Below, piece by piece: positions 47,030 through 59,033 of a stretch of 64,000 bases of DNA (position 1 is the first letter of the stretch; each line of letters begins with the position of its first letter). The DNA is taken from assembly GCA_036245525.1 (NCBI GenBank), contig BTPG01000003.1, positions 207,165,842 through 207,229,841 on the forward strand, written 5' to 3'. The stretch is from Semisulcospira habei. Its lineage: Eukaryota > Mollusca > Gastropoda > Semisulcospiridae. Made by a program: the position numbers and the translations under genes. The notes beneath the pieces were generated by a model. That model had not been told where the DNA came from and did no database searches. It saw nothing but the letters and a program-made list of their open reading frames with translations.

Positions 47030-48195
47030 CAACGAATCAATGAATCAATGACTCTTTATTTTACAACGGTAGAGATATTAACAATGCCAGAGGCAATGAC
47101 ATTTTTCAAATCTGCCGTTGCAACATATACAAACACAAAAATTACATTACAAGAATACATGTATAAGACCAACGCCTACGGGTGTGTTGGGGGATGGGGA
47201 GAAATGGTAAGGAAGAAGAAAAAAAAAAAGAAACAACACAGCCGCACTATACATACATAGCAGTAGAATGGGTACATTACTAACAATGATATCTACGTAT
47301 AGAAAACAAAGCTTGCAGACAGTTATGGCTGCGAAAATAAATGTTTAAAAAGACTTTTCTTGAAACACGATACCGTTGGATTGGTCTTCGTGTGTGATGG
47401 AAGAGAATTCCACAAAGTCGCCCCCGAGAATGCTAGACTGGTTTAAATAAGTCTATTCTGGTTTTGGGTACTACATACAGGCTTTTTGTATCGCCATAGC
47501 GGGACTGAGACCGGACTAGCAGCTGGGTTAGATATTCCTGAGTGTTGTCATTCCGAATATTGAAAAGGAGGACATCTTTGTTGAATGCAAACTGATTCTT
47601 GAGAGAAAGAAGTCCCGCTTTGTAAATCTTATCATCCGTTGTCAAAGTAGGATCGGGTAAAATTAATTTCGCTGCTCGTCTGTGTAAGGAGTTCAGTCTT
47701 TTTAGATGTACATCTCTGCAGCCATCCCACACCGTGAAAGCATTATTAATGTGGGACTGAATATGTGCATAATAAAATAATTTTCTGGTTTCAGTCAGTA
47801 AAGTGCTTCAGTTTGGACAGCATGAAAATGTTTCTTGAAACAGTTGTACACACTTTATGTGTGTATGCCTGCCATTTGAGCTGATCATCTATGATAATTC
47901 CAAGGAGGCGGTGTTCAGACACATGCTCAATAGAATTGCCTTCGAAGGACAAATCAAGTGAAAGGGGGCTTAGTTGGTGTTTTGGGCGTGTCGCAATTAC
48001 CATTGACTTAGTTTTTGCTGGATGGATTCTCATATGCATTGAGTTACGTTCACACCAGACGGACACCTTATCAAGGCTCTGTTGTAGGTTTACTGCAACC
48101 ACATTAAGGTTTTTATTTGCCGTGTAGATTGAAGTATCGTACGCAAACAAGTCACATTCGACAGATTCGGACGTTAGGTGAAGAGGCAGATCGTT
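47030..48195 (-). mobile_element. Jockey-like element, 5'-truncated at a GA tract
   Basis: 3' tail GAATCAATGAATCAATGACT, then the UTR block 'acaacggtagagatattaac'. Coding parts in reverse: LHLTSESVECDLFAYDTSIY (FADD replaced by FAYD), VSVWCERNSMHMRIHPAKTK, HRLLGIIIDDQLKWQ, VWDGCRDVHLKRLNSLHRRA, AKLILPDPTLTTDDKI, VVPKTRIDLFKPV. A frameshift lies near 47780. The catalytic Asp change makes it inactive. The 5' side ends at GATCGTTGAGAGAG, where the GA tract begins. Confidence 0.8.
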
Positions 48196-48432
<237 letters not shown>

Positions 48433-48433
48433 A

Positions 48434-50345
48434 GAATCAATGAATCAATGAATCTTTATTTTACAACGGTAAAGATATTAACAATGCCAGAGGCAATGCC
48501 ATTTTTCAAATCTGCCGTTGCTACATCTACAACACAACAATTACATGACATTAATACATGTATAGGACGAACGCCTACGGTGTGTTGGGGGAGTTGGAGC
48601 AATGGTAAGGGGAGAAAAAAAAACAAAAAAGCAACGACACAGCAGCACTATACATAGACAGCAGTAGAATGGGTACATTACTAACAATGATATCTACGTA
48701 TAGAAAGCAAAGCTTGAGGATAGTTATGGCTGCGAAGATAAATGTTCAAAAAGACTTTTCTTGAAACATGATACCGTTGGAGTGGTCTTCGTGTGGGATG
48801 GAAGCGAATTCCTCAAAGTCGCCCCCGAGAATGCTATACTGGTTTTAAATAAGTCTATTCTGGTTTTGGGTACTACATCTCTCTTGGCTTGACTTCGCGA
48901 ACGAAGATTCTATAGGGCTTGCTCACGTCGTCCGCAGGCATTTTCGTGGCTGCGGAGGCCAATCCGGGACAGGCAGGTTCGACCGCAGTGGCTGCAGGGG
49001 AAGGTCTGGTCAGGGTTCTGAGTTACGACAACTCTGTTTTTTTCTTCTGAGCCGCTTGTCCTTAAGGTTAGCTCTGCGAGAGTCCTCAAAGGAGACGGCT
49101 GCCTTGTGAATGGTGGAGCGCCAGGTGTCACGGTCCGCAGCAAGCGAAGGCCACTGGCGGTGGTCGATTTGGCAGGCACTAAGTGACTTCTTGAGACCGT
49201 ATTTGTATCGCTTCTTTGGTGCCCCTCTGTCTCGGTGTCCAGTGGCGAGCTCGCCGAACAGAGTGATCTTGGGTAGGCGATGATCCTCCATCCTGGAGAC
49301 GTGCCCCGCCCAGCGAAGCTGTGTCCGCAGCAGCAAAGCCTCGATGCTCACAGTTTCCGCCTGTTCAAGGACCTCGACGTTGGTGACATAGTCACTCCAG
49401 TGAATGCTGAGGATGGTACGCAGGCGGCGCTGATGAAAGCGTTCGAGGAGTCGTAGTTGGCTGCGGTAGAGGGCCCAGGACTCGGAACCGTACAGCAGGG
49501 TGGTGAGGACGACAGCTCTGTACACGCTGATCTTGGTGCCTTTTTTCAGCTGTTGATTGTGCCACACCCGCTTGAATAGTCGCCCGAAAGCACTGTTCGC
49601 TTTTGCCAGCCTGTTGTCCACCTCCTTGTCCAGCTTGGCGTCTGACGTGATGATGCAGCCAAGGTTTTTATGTGGGGAGGGCGATGCTCTTCCTTGGGTG
49701 CCGGCTGATGAAGGACCTCTGTCTTTTTCAGACTGACCTCAAGTCCAAAGAGCTGGGCGGCATCTGCGAAGCAGGACGTAATGCGCTGCAAGGCTCTCTC
49801 TGTGTGTGCAACGAGGGCAGCGTCATTAGCAAAGAGCAGCTCACGAATCAGTTGGTCTAGGGTTTTCGTGTGGGCCTGCAGTCGTCTGAGGTTGAACAGG
49901 CTGCCATCGAGACGATACCTGATGTACACTGCGTCGTCATCGTCGAGGTCCACTGTGGCCTGCTTCAACATCATGCTGAAGAAGATGGCGAAGAGGGTCG
50001 GTGCCAGCACGCAGCCTTGCTTCACGCCGTTGCGAATGGGGAATGGTTCTGAGAGGTCACTGTTTAGTCTGACCTGGCCTTGCTGGTCCTCATGGAGCTG
50101 GACGATCATGTTGAGGAACTTTGGGGGACAACCTAGTCGCTCCAGGATCTGCCACATACCTTGCCTGGTATGGTATGTGGCAAGGTATGTGGTACTACAT
50201 ATAGGCTTTTTGTATCGCCATAGCGGGACTGTGACCGGACTAGCAGCTGGGTTAGATATTCCGGAGTGTTGTCATTCCGAATCTTGAAAAGGAGAACACC
50301 TTTGTTGAATGCAAACTGCTTTTTGAGAGAAAGAAGTCCCGCTTT
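48434..50345 (-). mobile_element. Jockey-like element interrupted by RTE-like copy 2
   Basis: 48434-48878 repeats the 3' UTR of 47030 onwards with high identity (AATCAATGAATCAATGAATC, then TTTACAACGGTAAAGAT). The coding resumes at 50191-50345 (SRYGDTKSLYVVP, AFNKGVLLFKIRNDNT in reverse). The 10-base GGTACTACAT at 48869-48878 and 50191-50200 is the duplication made by the RTE-like insertion; the uninterrupted sister copy near 47470 has it once. The 5' end is truncated into the GACAGA tract beside the gene A lectin exon. Confidence 0.82.
48879..50190 (-). pseudogene. RTE-like element copy 2, 5'-truncated, catalytic Asp lost
   Basis: Two frames of 203 codons each: the RT part from MWQILERLGCPPKFLNMIVQ through NGVKQGCVLAPTLFAIFFSM to LLFANDAALVAHTERAL, and the C-terminal part LAKANSAFGRLFKRVWHNQQ, LLYGSESWALYRSQLRLLER, RGAPKKRYKYG, with CSHCGRTCLSRIGLRSHENAC in a third frame. 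The catalytic FADD is FAND here. The 5' junction carries a fold-back: 50151-50165 is repeated inverted at 50179-50192. It is bounded by a 10-base target duplication. Confidence 0.85.
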
Positions 50346-50440
50346 GAGAGAGACAGAGAGAGACAGAGAGAGACAGACAGGCAGAGAGACAGACAGAGAC
50401 ACAGACACAGACACAAACACAGAGACAGAGACAGAGACTC
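50346..50440. repeat. (GACA)n/(GAGACA)n tract abutting a splice donor
   Basis: On the transcribed strand the donor GTGAGT is followed at once by CTCTGTCTCTGTCTCTGTG and related units. The truncated end of the retroelement stack lies at its far side. Confidence 0.92.
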
Positions 50441-50442
50441 AC

Positions 50443-50655
50443 TCCACACTTGAAATTCACACAAGTTGATTGTTTCGTCCCCCTTGTTTTCAATGATTCC
50501 TCTGACGTCCTTGGAGACCCGGACAACACTGCCGTTGACGGGGCCACCCTTGCAGGAGATGTCAATTTTCCGTGGCCAGTCGTCAGTGTTGCTGGGAAAC
50601 TGATAACACAGCTGCCTGTCCACAGTGACTATGATGTAGGCCATACGGCGTTGAA
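50443..50655 (-). CDS. Gene A lectin exon: second half of the F-type lectin domain
   Basis: 213-base exon, phase 1 to phase 1 (acceptor TTTTGCAG, donor GTGAGT). It encodes VQRRMAYIIVTVDRQLCYQF, PRKIDISCKGGPVNGSVVRV, DETINLCEFQVWS. Same size and borders as gene B exon 20881-21093, and clearly paralogous. The first half of the domain is not recognisable between here and 64 kb. Confidence 0.87.
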
Positions 50656-50851
50656 CTGCAAAAGAGAAAACAGAGGTCATCACCAAAACAAATGTAGATC
50701 AGCAAAGCACAACGTGAACGCATCGGCCCTAATTTGGCAAAAAAAAACCAAAAACAACAAACAAACACACAGAACGTACAATATTGTGAAAGATAAATTT
50801 TCTTTCTAGTTGACTTAATACATTCTACCCTCAGACCGAAATCCCAAGATT

Positions 50852-51022
50852 TTAAACTTACACTCTCAAGGACTGTATTCTAGAGACAGGTCGAGCATGA
50901 TAGTTCAATGGTGCTGCCAGAATAGCTTGGCGCTTACGTTCGCCAAGCTATTCTGGCACCACTATTGAACTATCATGCTCGATCCATATCTTGCTGTGGT
51001 GTGTGGGGGCTGAATGAGTTAA
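50852..51022. mobile_element. Palindromic MITE, subfamily A2, TTAA at both ends
   Basis: TTAAACTTACACTCTCAAGG at the left and GGGGCTGAATGAGTTAA at the right. The hairpin arms TCGAGCATGATAGTTCAATG and GCCAGAATAGCTTGGCG are mirrored almost exactly (one G/T-type mismatch). Confidence 0.85.
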
Positions 51023-51123
51023 TATCTTTCTAGCCAGACACTTTCAGTTGAAGGCTTAGGCTGAAAACAAGAGATAATGTATATACGGCCCATTGAGTTG
51101 GCGTAATATGACCTGAAGTAACA

Positions 51124-51181
51124 TACAACAAACCAAGGGGAATTACTCAGCGCTGGACAACTTTCCCCTTGGTTTGTTGTA
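51124..51181. repeat. Inverted repeat
   Basis: TACAACAAACCAAGGGG and its exact complement, 17 bases each, separated by 24 bases. It is not related to the other hairpin families. Confidence 0.8.
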
Positions 51182-51838
51182 CAATTCTGCCAGCGCTAGC
51201 CTCACCTATCTGGTTTGTGAGTACTGAAGTAACATAGCTTACTTGCTCTGCATTCGTGGTATACGGAACTGCTTGTACTTAGTGAAAGTGGGGAGAAAAC
51301 ATCTGCATGCCTGTAATATACGCGAGCTCATTTGAGACTCGAGCCGCCTTAAGATACGCGGCTTATACCGCGTATCCAGAGTCGGCACGTTTCGAATGAT
51401 GTAACTTGCGAGAAAGAAATATAGTTTAGCAAACTTAACCTTCTGTAAAAGAACGCAAAATGCAAAACTGGAGATCCTGACCAATGCGGAGTCAACAGGA
51501 GGCTTGTTCATAAAACAAACCTGAGCAATGTAATTTATACAGGACGTGTTGTCTATGGACTTTGTTTGTTTCTGTGTCCTTGTACTTTTATTTTTTTCTT
51601 TCTTAATGTTACTGATGTGACTTTCATTTGATTTTCTTTTTAATTTTTTAAACTAATATCAGCGAAACCTTCTCTACACGTGGCATTATTTTTCCTGCAA
51701 TACCAAAGGGCAGTGACTCATTTTATGATTGAAAAAGCACGGGGAAGTTTTCAAGCATTCTGTAAGTGGGAGGTATATGATGTAGCTTGCCCAGGAGTAT
51801 TTACGTTGTGCAGACTTAATACCATGCAGATGTACGTT

Positions 51839-51839
<1 letters not shown>
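51182..51839. other. Sequence without recognised features
   Basis: Upstream intron or flank of gene A. I looked for the missing first lectin exon here and found nothing matching NVA.GK or C.HT. Confidence 0.5.

Positions 51840-51926
<87 letters not shown>
51840..51926. repeat. (GT)n-(GA)n compound microsatellite
   Basis: GT repeat to 51868, then GA repeat directly joined to a retroelement 3' end. Confidence 0.95.
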
Positions 51927-51931
<5 letters not shown>

Positions 51932-52986
51932 GAATTTTTTTTTGCAGGATAAAGCCATTATGCAACTCAATGCATGTCATTCAAGCTGTCCTGTAAATAA
52001 ACAGAACACAACAGGAAAACTAACGTAGCATACGCCCCCCCCCCCAAAAAAAAAAAAAAAAAAAAAGAATTATAATAAATTAACGAACACAATAGGTGAT
52101 TTTTTTTTTAAAATGGCGTTTGAGAATTTGTAACTGCCACCGATGCAAAAGCAAGGGAAATTAATTGGTGTGTAGCGTTAATCTTATACACATCTAAGAC
52201 AGTGTCATAGAATCAGCAGCATCAATAGTTTATAGCGACACCGACAATACAACAGACGTTCAGTTTGCAATGTATGGAGAAAAATAATGTTTGGCGGTTT
52301 ATGTGTTATCATCAGTATTATGTTTATCAAGCGAACTATGAAGTCACTCTGATGGAAGTAAGTGTGCAAAGCACTTTTAAAATGAGTTTAACATGAAAAT
52401 GATTTGATGTTAAGAGGCAATGAGTTTCAGAGAGAACTACCTGAAAATAATAAGCTAGATTTGTAGATATGTATCCTTGGGCGGGGTAAATTAAGCAAGC
52501 CATTCCTCGTGTTACGTTGATGTCTAGGGTTGAAGTTAAATAGCCTGCTCAGATAAACAGGAGCTTGATAATGAAATATTTTGTGCATGTGGACGCGTTT
52601 GTTAAATTTGAGTTGTTCTTTCAGTGGAAGCAGGCCAAGGGATTTATTTTTATCGACTGCGGAAGTAGGGTTTCCAATAATTATTTTAACTGAACGTCGA
52701 TACAGTGAGTTGATTTTTTAAATATTTTAAATATGAAGTTCACTGCATTCGTCCCACGAATATGACTCGTAGTCACAGTGGCTTTTATTGTGCGCGTAAA
52801 AGAACAATGTACAGCACTTTGCACTAAGAATTTGTCTAAGCGTCGAGAGCAGAAATACATCCCTTGACAAGGTTTCGCACAAACTGTCGATATGCGGCGA
52901 CCATTTGAGCTGGTCGTCAACTACAACTCCCAGTAGGCGATGCTTGCCTACATGCTGGATAGTGACAGTTTCAGTGTAGCACGATT

Positions 52987-52988
<2 letters not shown>
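51927..52988 (-). mobile_element. Jockey-like element, 5'-truncated
   Basis: The 3' UTR (CAAGCTGTCCTGTAAATAAA) matches the copy at 7030-8690. The coding remnant in reverse includes HRLLGVVVDDQLKW-like sequence near 52900, FLVQSAVHCSFTRTIKATVT, and the ending near 52440. It is heavily frameshifted. A short A run lies at 52046-52066. The 5' end stops at the GA tract at 52989. Confidence 0.7.

Positions 52989-53078
<90 letters not shown>
52989..53078. repeat. (GA)n microsatellite
   Basis: About 90 bases joining two retroelements head to tail. Confidence 0.95.
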
Positions 53079-53079
<1 letters not shown>

Positions 53080-53080
<1 letters not shown>

Positions 53081-54478
53081 ATGACAATGATAAGGAATCT
53101 TTATTTTCCAAGGATAAAAAGATTTAGGTCTGAAGACCTTTCTTCCATCTTGTCCTTGCTAAACTACTTACGCACACACTCACGGGGCCGCACGCACTGA
53201 CACACCATAAGCGCCCAACAAGGCGAGTCATACTGGCTGCCCCCTTCGATCAGCTGCCGCTCGAAGGCGACAGCAGGGATACATCCAGTGTGTACATATG
53301 GCGATCATATACAAAAACATCATAAACACATTTAATACACATAATGAGATATACATGCGCTACCATCTAACAAGTGTACCATAAGATTAAAAAAAAAAAA
53401 ACACAACAAAAAACCCAACAACAATCAGATAGACAAATTCAAAATACCACGTCATTCTAAAACAAAAGCAGTTTACGCTTGCATTTGTAGCAAATGCTGA
53501 TGAAGCCGTGTCTTGAAAGCATTTATTGTCGTGATAGATTTTATTTCTTTTGGAAGTAAATTTCATTCTTTGGCTGCTGAATAGTGACAAGGCCCATTTA
53601 AAAATGTCAAGGCGGGACCTAGGCACTACCAGGTCGTTCCTCAGTGTCGGGTACAGAGTGTGGGGAGCCTTAAAGAGAGCAGCGAGATATCCAGGTGATT
53701 TTGAAAGAGTAATCTTACGCATAAATACACATTTATTGAATAAAAAGTGCTTACGAAGGGGCAACATATTTAATTTTGTTAGTTTATCGTCGGTAGTCAA
53801 AGGGGTGTGGGAATCTTTTAGGATAAGCTTTGCCGCACGTCTATGAAGTGAATTTATTCTTTTTAAAGAAATATCGCTGCATCCATCCCGACTGTAAGGG
53901 ATGAATAAGGTCGTGTGTGTCAAGAAAGTGCTGTAAGTGTTTGTGTATGTGCTTTTCTATGGGGTTTGAAAGTGAAAACAAGATAGAAATTGGCCTGAAT
54001 TTATTGGGATCTGTAAGATCTTTGTTTTTAGGAAGCGGAATAACGTTGGCTTTTTTTTCAGATCAGAGGGGAATTCGCCACGCTCGATACAACGGTTGTA
54101 GAAGTACGTTAAAGATTCTACTATGAAAGGTTGTGATAGCTTTAACACAGCAGTACTAATTTCATCATGTCCTGAAGTGCGCTTACTTTTGAGACATTCA
54201 ATCGCTTTACCGACATCGTGCACTGTCTTGCAAGGTATGTGGAATGATGAACGAGAAGAAAGTTTGTCTTGCAAGGTATGTGGAATGATGAACGAGAAGA
54301 AAGTTTGCCATCACAATATTTGACAAGGATTGGGGATACAAACGGTGCCTTGGACGTAGTGTTTTGCAGCAACGACTGGGCGGCAGAAAGAAAATGATTA
54401 TTCAAAGTTTCTGCAGAAATAGAGGTATGTGTAGGGCAATAGTTAGATTTTTGTAAGGGCATTAAGCGCTCTCCAAAC
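53080..54478 (-). pseudogene. Jockey-like element with internal deletion of the RT core
   Basis: 3' tail GACAATGACAATGATAAGG. Coding in reverse: an upstream part FHIPCKTVHDVGKAIECLKS, SGHDEISTAVLKLSQPFIVE, TYFYNRCIERGEFPS (54300-54000), then an abrupt jump at about 53925 to DGCSDISLKRINSLHRRAAK and LILKDSHTPLTTDDKL. The whole palm with the Asp motif is absent, about 700-800 bases less than the copy at 54480-57686. It also contains a 41-base tandem duplication. Confidence 0.78.
54225..54306. repeat. Tandem duplication, 41-base unit
   Basis: GTCTTGCAAGGTATGTGGAA then TGATGAACGAGAAGAAAGTTT occurs twice in a row with no difference, inside the retroelement pseudogene. Confidence 0.92.
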
Positions 54479-54479
54479 A

Positions 54480-57400
54480 GAGAGATGATGAAACTTTATT
54501 ACATAACGGTAGAAGTTTTGACAGATACAAATACGTCATTTTTCAAACTTGCCGTTGCTAACATACTACAACATGAAATATACTGAAGACAAGCCAAAAA
54601 AATATTTAACGCAAACAAAGATCATAACTAACTACATATATATCATAGAACAGCCAAAACAAGCACAAAGTACCAAGAATCATACATACATACACATACA
54701 GTTACAGCCGTGTAAATGCACGTACTAACATATATACATTTACATAACCTTTCATCAAAATGACAGGATAAAAAATAATATATCTAAGTAGTTTCCATCA
54801 GGTATATGTGTAGTTTTGTTTTAAAGGAGGCAAGGTGGGTTAGTGTTTTTAAATGTTGAGGAAGTGAATTCCATAAAAGTGGTCCCGAAAAGGCTAGGCT
54901 TGATTTGAATAAGTAAATGCGAGGTAGTGGTAATGGAAGATTACTGTTCCTCGAGGACCTTTCACACTGTCATTGTGGAGTAAATTTAGCTGTTAGATAC
55001 TGTGGAGCTTTCTTGCGGAGAATTTTAAACATAAGTATGCACTTGTTGTAAACGAGTTGTTGACGAAGGCCAAGAAGTTTGAGACTTTGCAATTTTTCAG
55101 GGGTAGGAATGGGTCTTATATCTACATTTTTAATGGCTCTTTTGTATAGTGAATTTTGTTATTTGATATGCACATCACCGCTACCATCCCAAACTGTGGA
55201 GATGTAATCAACATGGGATCTAATGTGCGCATGAAAAAACATTTTTCGTGTATTTATGTCAGTCACACTTCTCAACTGTGATAAAAGAAATATATTTTTT
55301 GATATCTTCTTACAGATGTTAGTCACATGTTTCACCCAACTTAGCTGCTCATCTATACGTATTCTAAGGAAGGTGAGTTCATGAACTTGTTCAATAGGTT
55401 GGCAGTTAAGACTGAGCGTTAGTGGAGGGGGGTGAAGTTGATGTTTTTGTCGTGAGGTGTTTAACAAGCTCTTCATCTTGTCAGGATGTAGAACCATGTG
55501 GTTTTTACAGCACCAATCAGAAACTTCGTCAAGACTGGATTGTAAACGACGACTAATATCATGACTGTTCTTACCAGGAAAGTGAAGGCTTGTATCGTCC
55601 GCAAAGAGATTACAATTAACATTAGGGTCGGGAATATGTAAAGGAAGGTCATTTATGAAAAGTAAAAATAGGAGGGGTCATAGAATTGATCCTTGAGGAA
55701 CTCCAAATTTAACATGGCCTTGCATAGAGTACTGACCATGGACGTATACTTTTTGCTTTCGGTCTTCCAAATAAGATCTGAGAAAAGTTATTGTAGTTTC
55801 ATCCATGTGGTATATTGTAAGCTTATGTAAGAGAATCGCGTGGTCTACAAGATCAAAAGCTTTTTTAAGATCTAGGAAAACTGCTCCCGACATTAAATTT
55901 TTATTAATTGACTCTAGCCAGCAATCTACAATATGTGTGAGTGCTGACTGGCATGAATGGGTCGGGCGAAAACCGGACTGAAGAATGTTTAGTAAATAAT
56001 CCTTCTCAAGGAAATTAAAAAGATGCTTGTGAATGTGCCGCTCTAATGGCTTTGACAAGACTGAGAGCAAAGAGATCGGTCGGTAATTATGAATATCTTC
56101 AAGGATTTTAGTTTTGGGGATGGGAACTACCTTTGCTTCCTTCAGGACTGTAGGAAAGGTACTTTTATTTATACACAGATTAAAAATGTATGTAAGGGAT
56201 TGTATTGTGTAAGGCAATGACAATTGTAGCGATTGGTTACCGATATCATCAATCCCTCTACTTTTCTTATTCGGCATGTCAGAAATATACTTGCCGACTT
56301 CTGCTATTGATATATTAGGAATTACAAATTTTTGTGCTATATTTGTTGCTTCGCTGAAAGATCTCAGAAGACTTGAGATACTATATTGCGTACTGATATT
56401 TGATGCCGACTGAGCTAGATTTTCGGCGGCTGATAGGAAATACTTGTTAAATTTGTCTGAAGTTAAATGAGATGGTATTTCTGGGGCTGCTTTTCCTTTA
56501 ATAATAGCATTTAGTGCTCTCCAAATGGATGCTGTGTCACGGTTTTCTGAGATCATTTGGTTGAAGAATGTTTTTTTTTTTTTTGCAGCCCTTACCAGAT
56601 ATTTTACTTGATTACGTTGTTTTCTGTAGTCATCAAAGCGTTTTTCTTTTCTAAGTTTGTATCTGAGCAACATAGCATTTTTAATGTCTAATGTTAACCA
56701 GGGCGGCATGGTAGCATGTTTAACTCGTTTTACTCTGAGGGGCGCGTGCTTGTTAAGGACTCCGAGGAACAGACTCATCCAGCAAGACAAGGCATTGTCA
56801 GGGCAAGTGTGGCAGTATACATCATCAAATGATGTATTGTGCAAATCGTGCATGAATTTATCCCTATCAAATGTTTTATAAGAACGATACGTTATAGTCG
56901 TGTGTTTGTTTTTCTTTGGCCTATCAAGCTTCAGAGCAATTGTACAACATACCGGGTTATGATCACTAATGGCTAAGGTCGGGACATTCGCACTAGTTAT
57001 TTTGTCCTTGTTGGTAACATAAATATGATCAATGAGCGTGGATGATGTAGGTGTGATTCGAGTTTGCGCTTTATTTGTGTCAAACCAAATAGCGATGTGG
57101 TCGTGATACATGCTGCATTTGATCCCTTAGGTCTAGATAGGTCTATATTGAAATCACCTAGGAGAAATATGTCACACTTGCTCTGACTTGCCTTGTCCAT
57201 CAAAGCTGTAAACTCATCAAACCAATCCCAGCCGGCTGCCGGATTTCTATAGACAATGCCGATTAGTATAGGTGATGACTGTGGTGTTTTTAACTCGAGC
57301 CACATACACTCCACTTTGGTAAATTCTAGGTCTTGCCGCCTCTTGGCGTAGCTAGATACAGACGTATGCATGTAAATCGCTAGCCCTGTGTGTTGAGGCA

Positions 57401-57681
57401 AAGCGGCATCTTTACGAAATATTTTATAGTTAGGAATAGAGATGGAAGCATTTCTGATTTTATTCTTAAGTCTTGATTCAGAAACACCAAAAATGTGGAA
57501 GTGTTCAGGCTGGTTCAAAAACACACAGAGATCTGGCACCTTATTGACAAGATGATAGATATTCAGGTGACATATTTTAAGTCCACCACTACAAAATAAA
57601 TCATTTTTTGTACCCCCGCCAGGCATACTATCACTATGAACGTTAGAGTGTATAAAAGTACAAAAATTGTCTTCTTTGAAG

Positions 57682-57686
<5 letters not shown>
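54480..57686 (-). mobile_element. Jockey-like non-LTR retrotransposon, nearly full EN-RT length
   Basis: About 3.2 kb from the 3' tail (GATGATGAAACTTTATTACA at 54485) through RT and endonuclease to the AT tract at 57687. It is the most complete of the twelve jockey-like copies in the window and serves as reference for the truncated ones. Confidence 0.85.
55159..57640 (-). pseudogene. Jockey-like endonuclease-reverse transcriptase with point lesions
   Basis: Endonuclease part in one frame: [68 protein letters not shown]. After a shift near 57110 the RT frame follows: LIDHIYVTN, ISDHNPVCCTI, KVVPIPKTKILEDIHNYRPI, LLSVLSKPLERHIHKHLF, LQSGFRPTHSCQSALTHIVD, GAVFLDLKKAFDLVDHAILL, GVPQGSIL, then a TGA where Gly is expected, and in the same frame FINDLPLHIPDP, NLFADDTSLHF, VWDGSGDVHIK and a stop at 55159. 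Two stops and one frameshift, but every catalytic motif remains. Confidence 0.85.

Positions 57687-57773
<87 letters not shown>
57687..57773. repeat. (AT)n microsatellite
   Basis: About 87 bases of AT repeat at the 5' border of the element above. Confidence 0.95.
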
Positions 57774-57780
<7 letters not shown>

Positions 57781-58240
57781 CTTTGTGACAAGGAAGGTTT
57801 TGTACACAAATAGAACTACAGGAAGAGACAGTATTCCCTTGGTGTATGAAGTGTCAATAAGAGATAATGTCGATAAATGCAAAGTACAAGATAACTGATT
57901 ATCACAAAAAAGGTGATTGAATAAAACGAGAATAAATGTTATGACTACACGCTACTCTATTACAAAGAAGATAAAATAATTGAAAGAAAGAAATATCAAC
58001 TTCGTCGATTTGTTATTCCAATTAAGCAGTTAGCTGATCGCACACTAGAAACCTGTCAAAAATCCCTGGGCAAGAAAGTACACCAGACGCCTAGAATTGC
58101 ACTGTCTACTGCCCGGCACGTGGCTTGATCCTGTCAAGCAGATTAAACAGCACTGCAAAGTCACTGTCACTAAGCTGCCCACGTGAGGCTGAGGGCTGGC
58201 ACTGGAGGGGGTGGGAGTGCAAGTGCAATTTTTACAGGGA
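57774..58240. other. Sequence without recognised features
   Basis: No coding homology or family repeat was recognised; GC content rises sharply at the right-hand side. Confidence 0.5.
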
Positions 58241-59033
58241 CTAAGACTTCCAGCTATCGCTGATTTCGTCTGAGGGGGGGGGGGGCAGGGGAGGGGGGGG
58301 GGGAAGGGGGCCTGTCTTGCTGACTGTCTGTCGCCCCGTCGCGCAGTGGCTGATGGTGTTGCCAGGGCCGGGTGGTTGGTGGTGGAGGAGGCGGGTGGTG
58401 AGGCCGGGGGACCGTTGCTTTAGTGCCAGGCTGGAGGGTGTTGACAGGCCAGCTACTCTAAAAGTTCTTGTATGAGTGGTGGCGGGGGTGGTGGTGGCTG
58501 GCGAAACCGTGGCTGGTGGAGGTAGGGTGCGGGGATTCGGGGTGGTGGAGGTGGTGGCCAGTGGATTCTGGGTCTTGGTGCTTGGCGTTGGAATGGGCGG
58601 GCTGGGTGGCGATGTGTAGATGGAGGTGGGGTGGTGGGGTGGGAAGTAGTGCCGGGCGTTGCTGTGTCCTGAATCTCTTTGGTGGGCGGTGGCGTTGGTG
58701 GGTTGTAGTTTGTTGTCTCTTGGCCGGTGGTTGAGGGTTGTGATTCTTGTTCGCTTCATCGGGGGTCTGGGTGGTCGTGGTGGCGGTGTTGGCGGTGTCA
58801 GTCGGTGGGGCGTCTGCCCTGGCCTTCTGTTGCCTTGGTAGGTCAGTGTTGCATCCCCTCTCATGGGTTGCTGGTGGTGTCGTGAGGCGCTCTCGGTCGT
58901 TGGTCGCTGTGGTGGTTGCGGTTTCGGTATCTTTGTTTGCTGTGGTTACTGTCGCTTGGCAGTTGTTGTCTTGTTGTGTTTTGACTGCTTGGCTTCCGCT
59001 GTTCGTAGTTTTGGGTGGGCAGAGATCGGCGAG

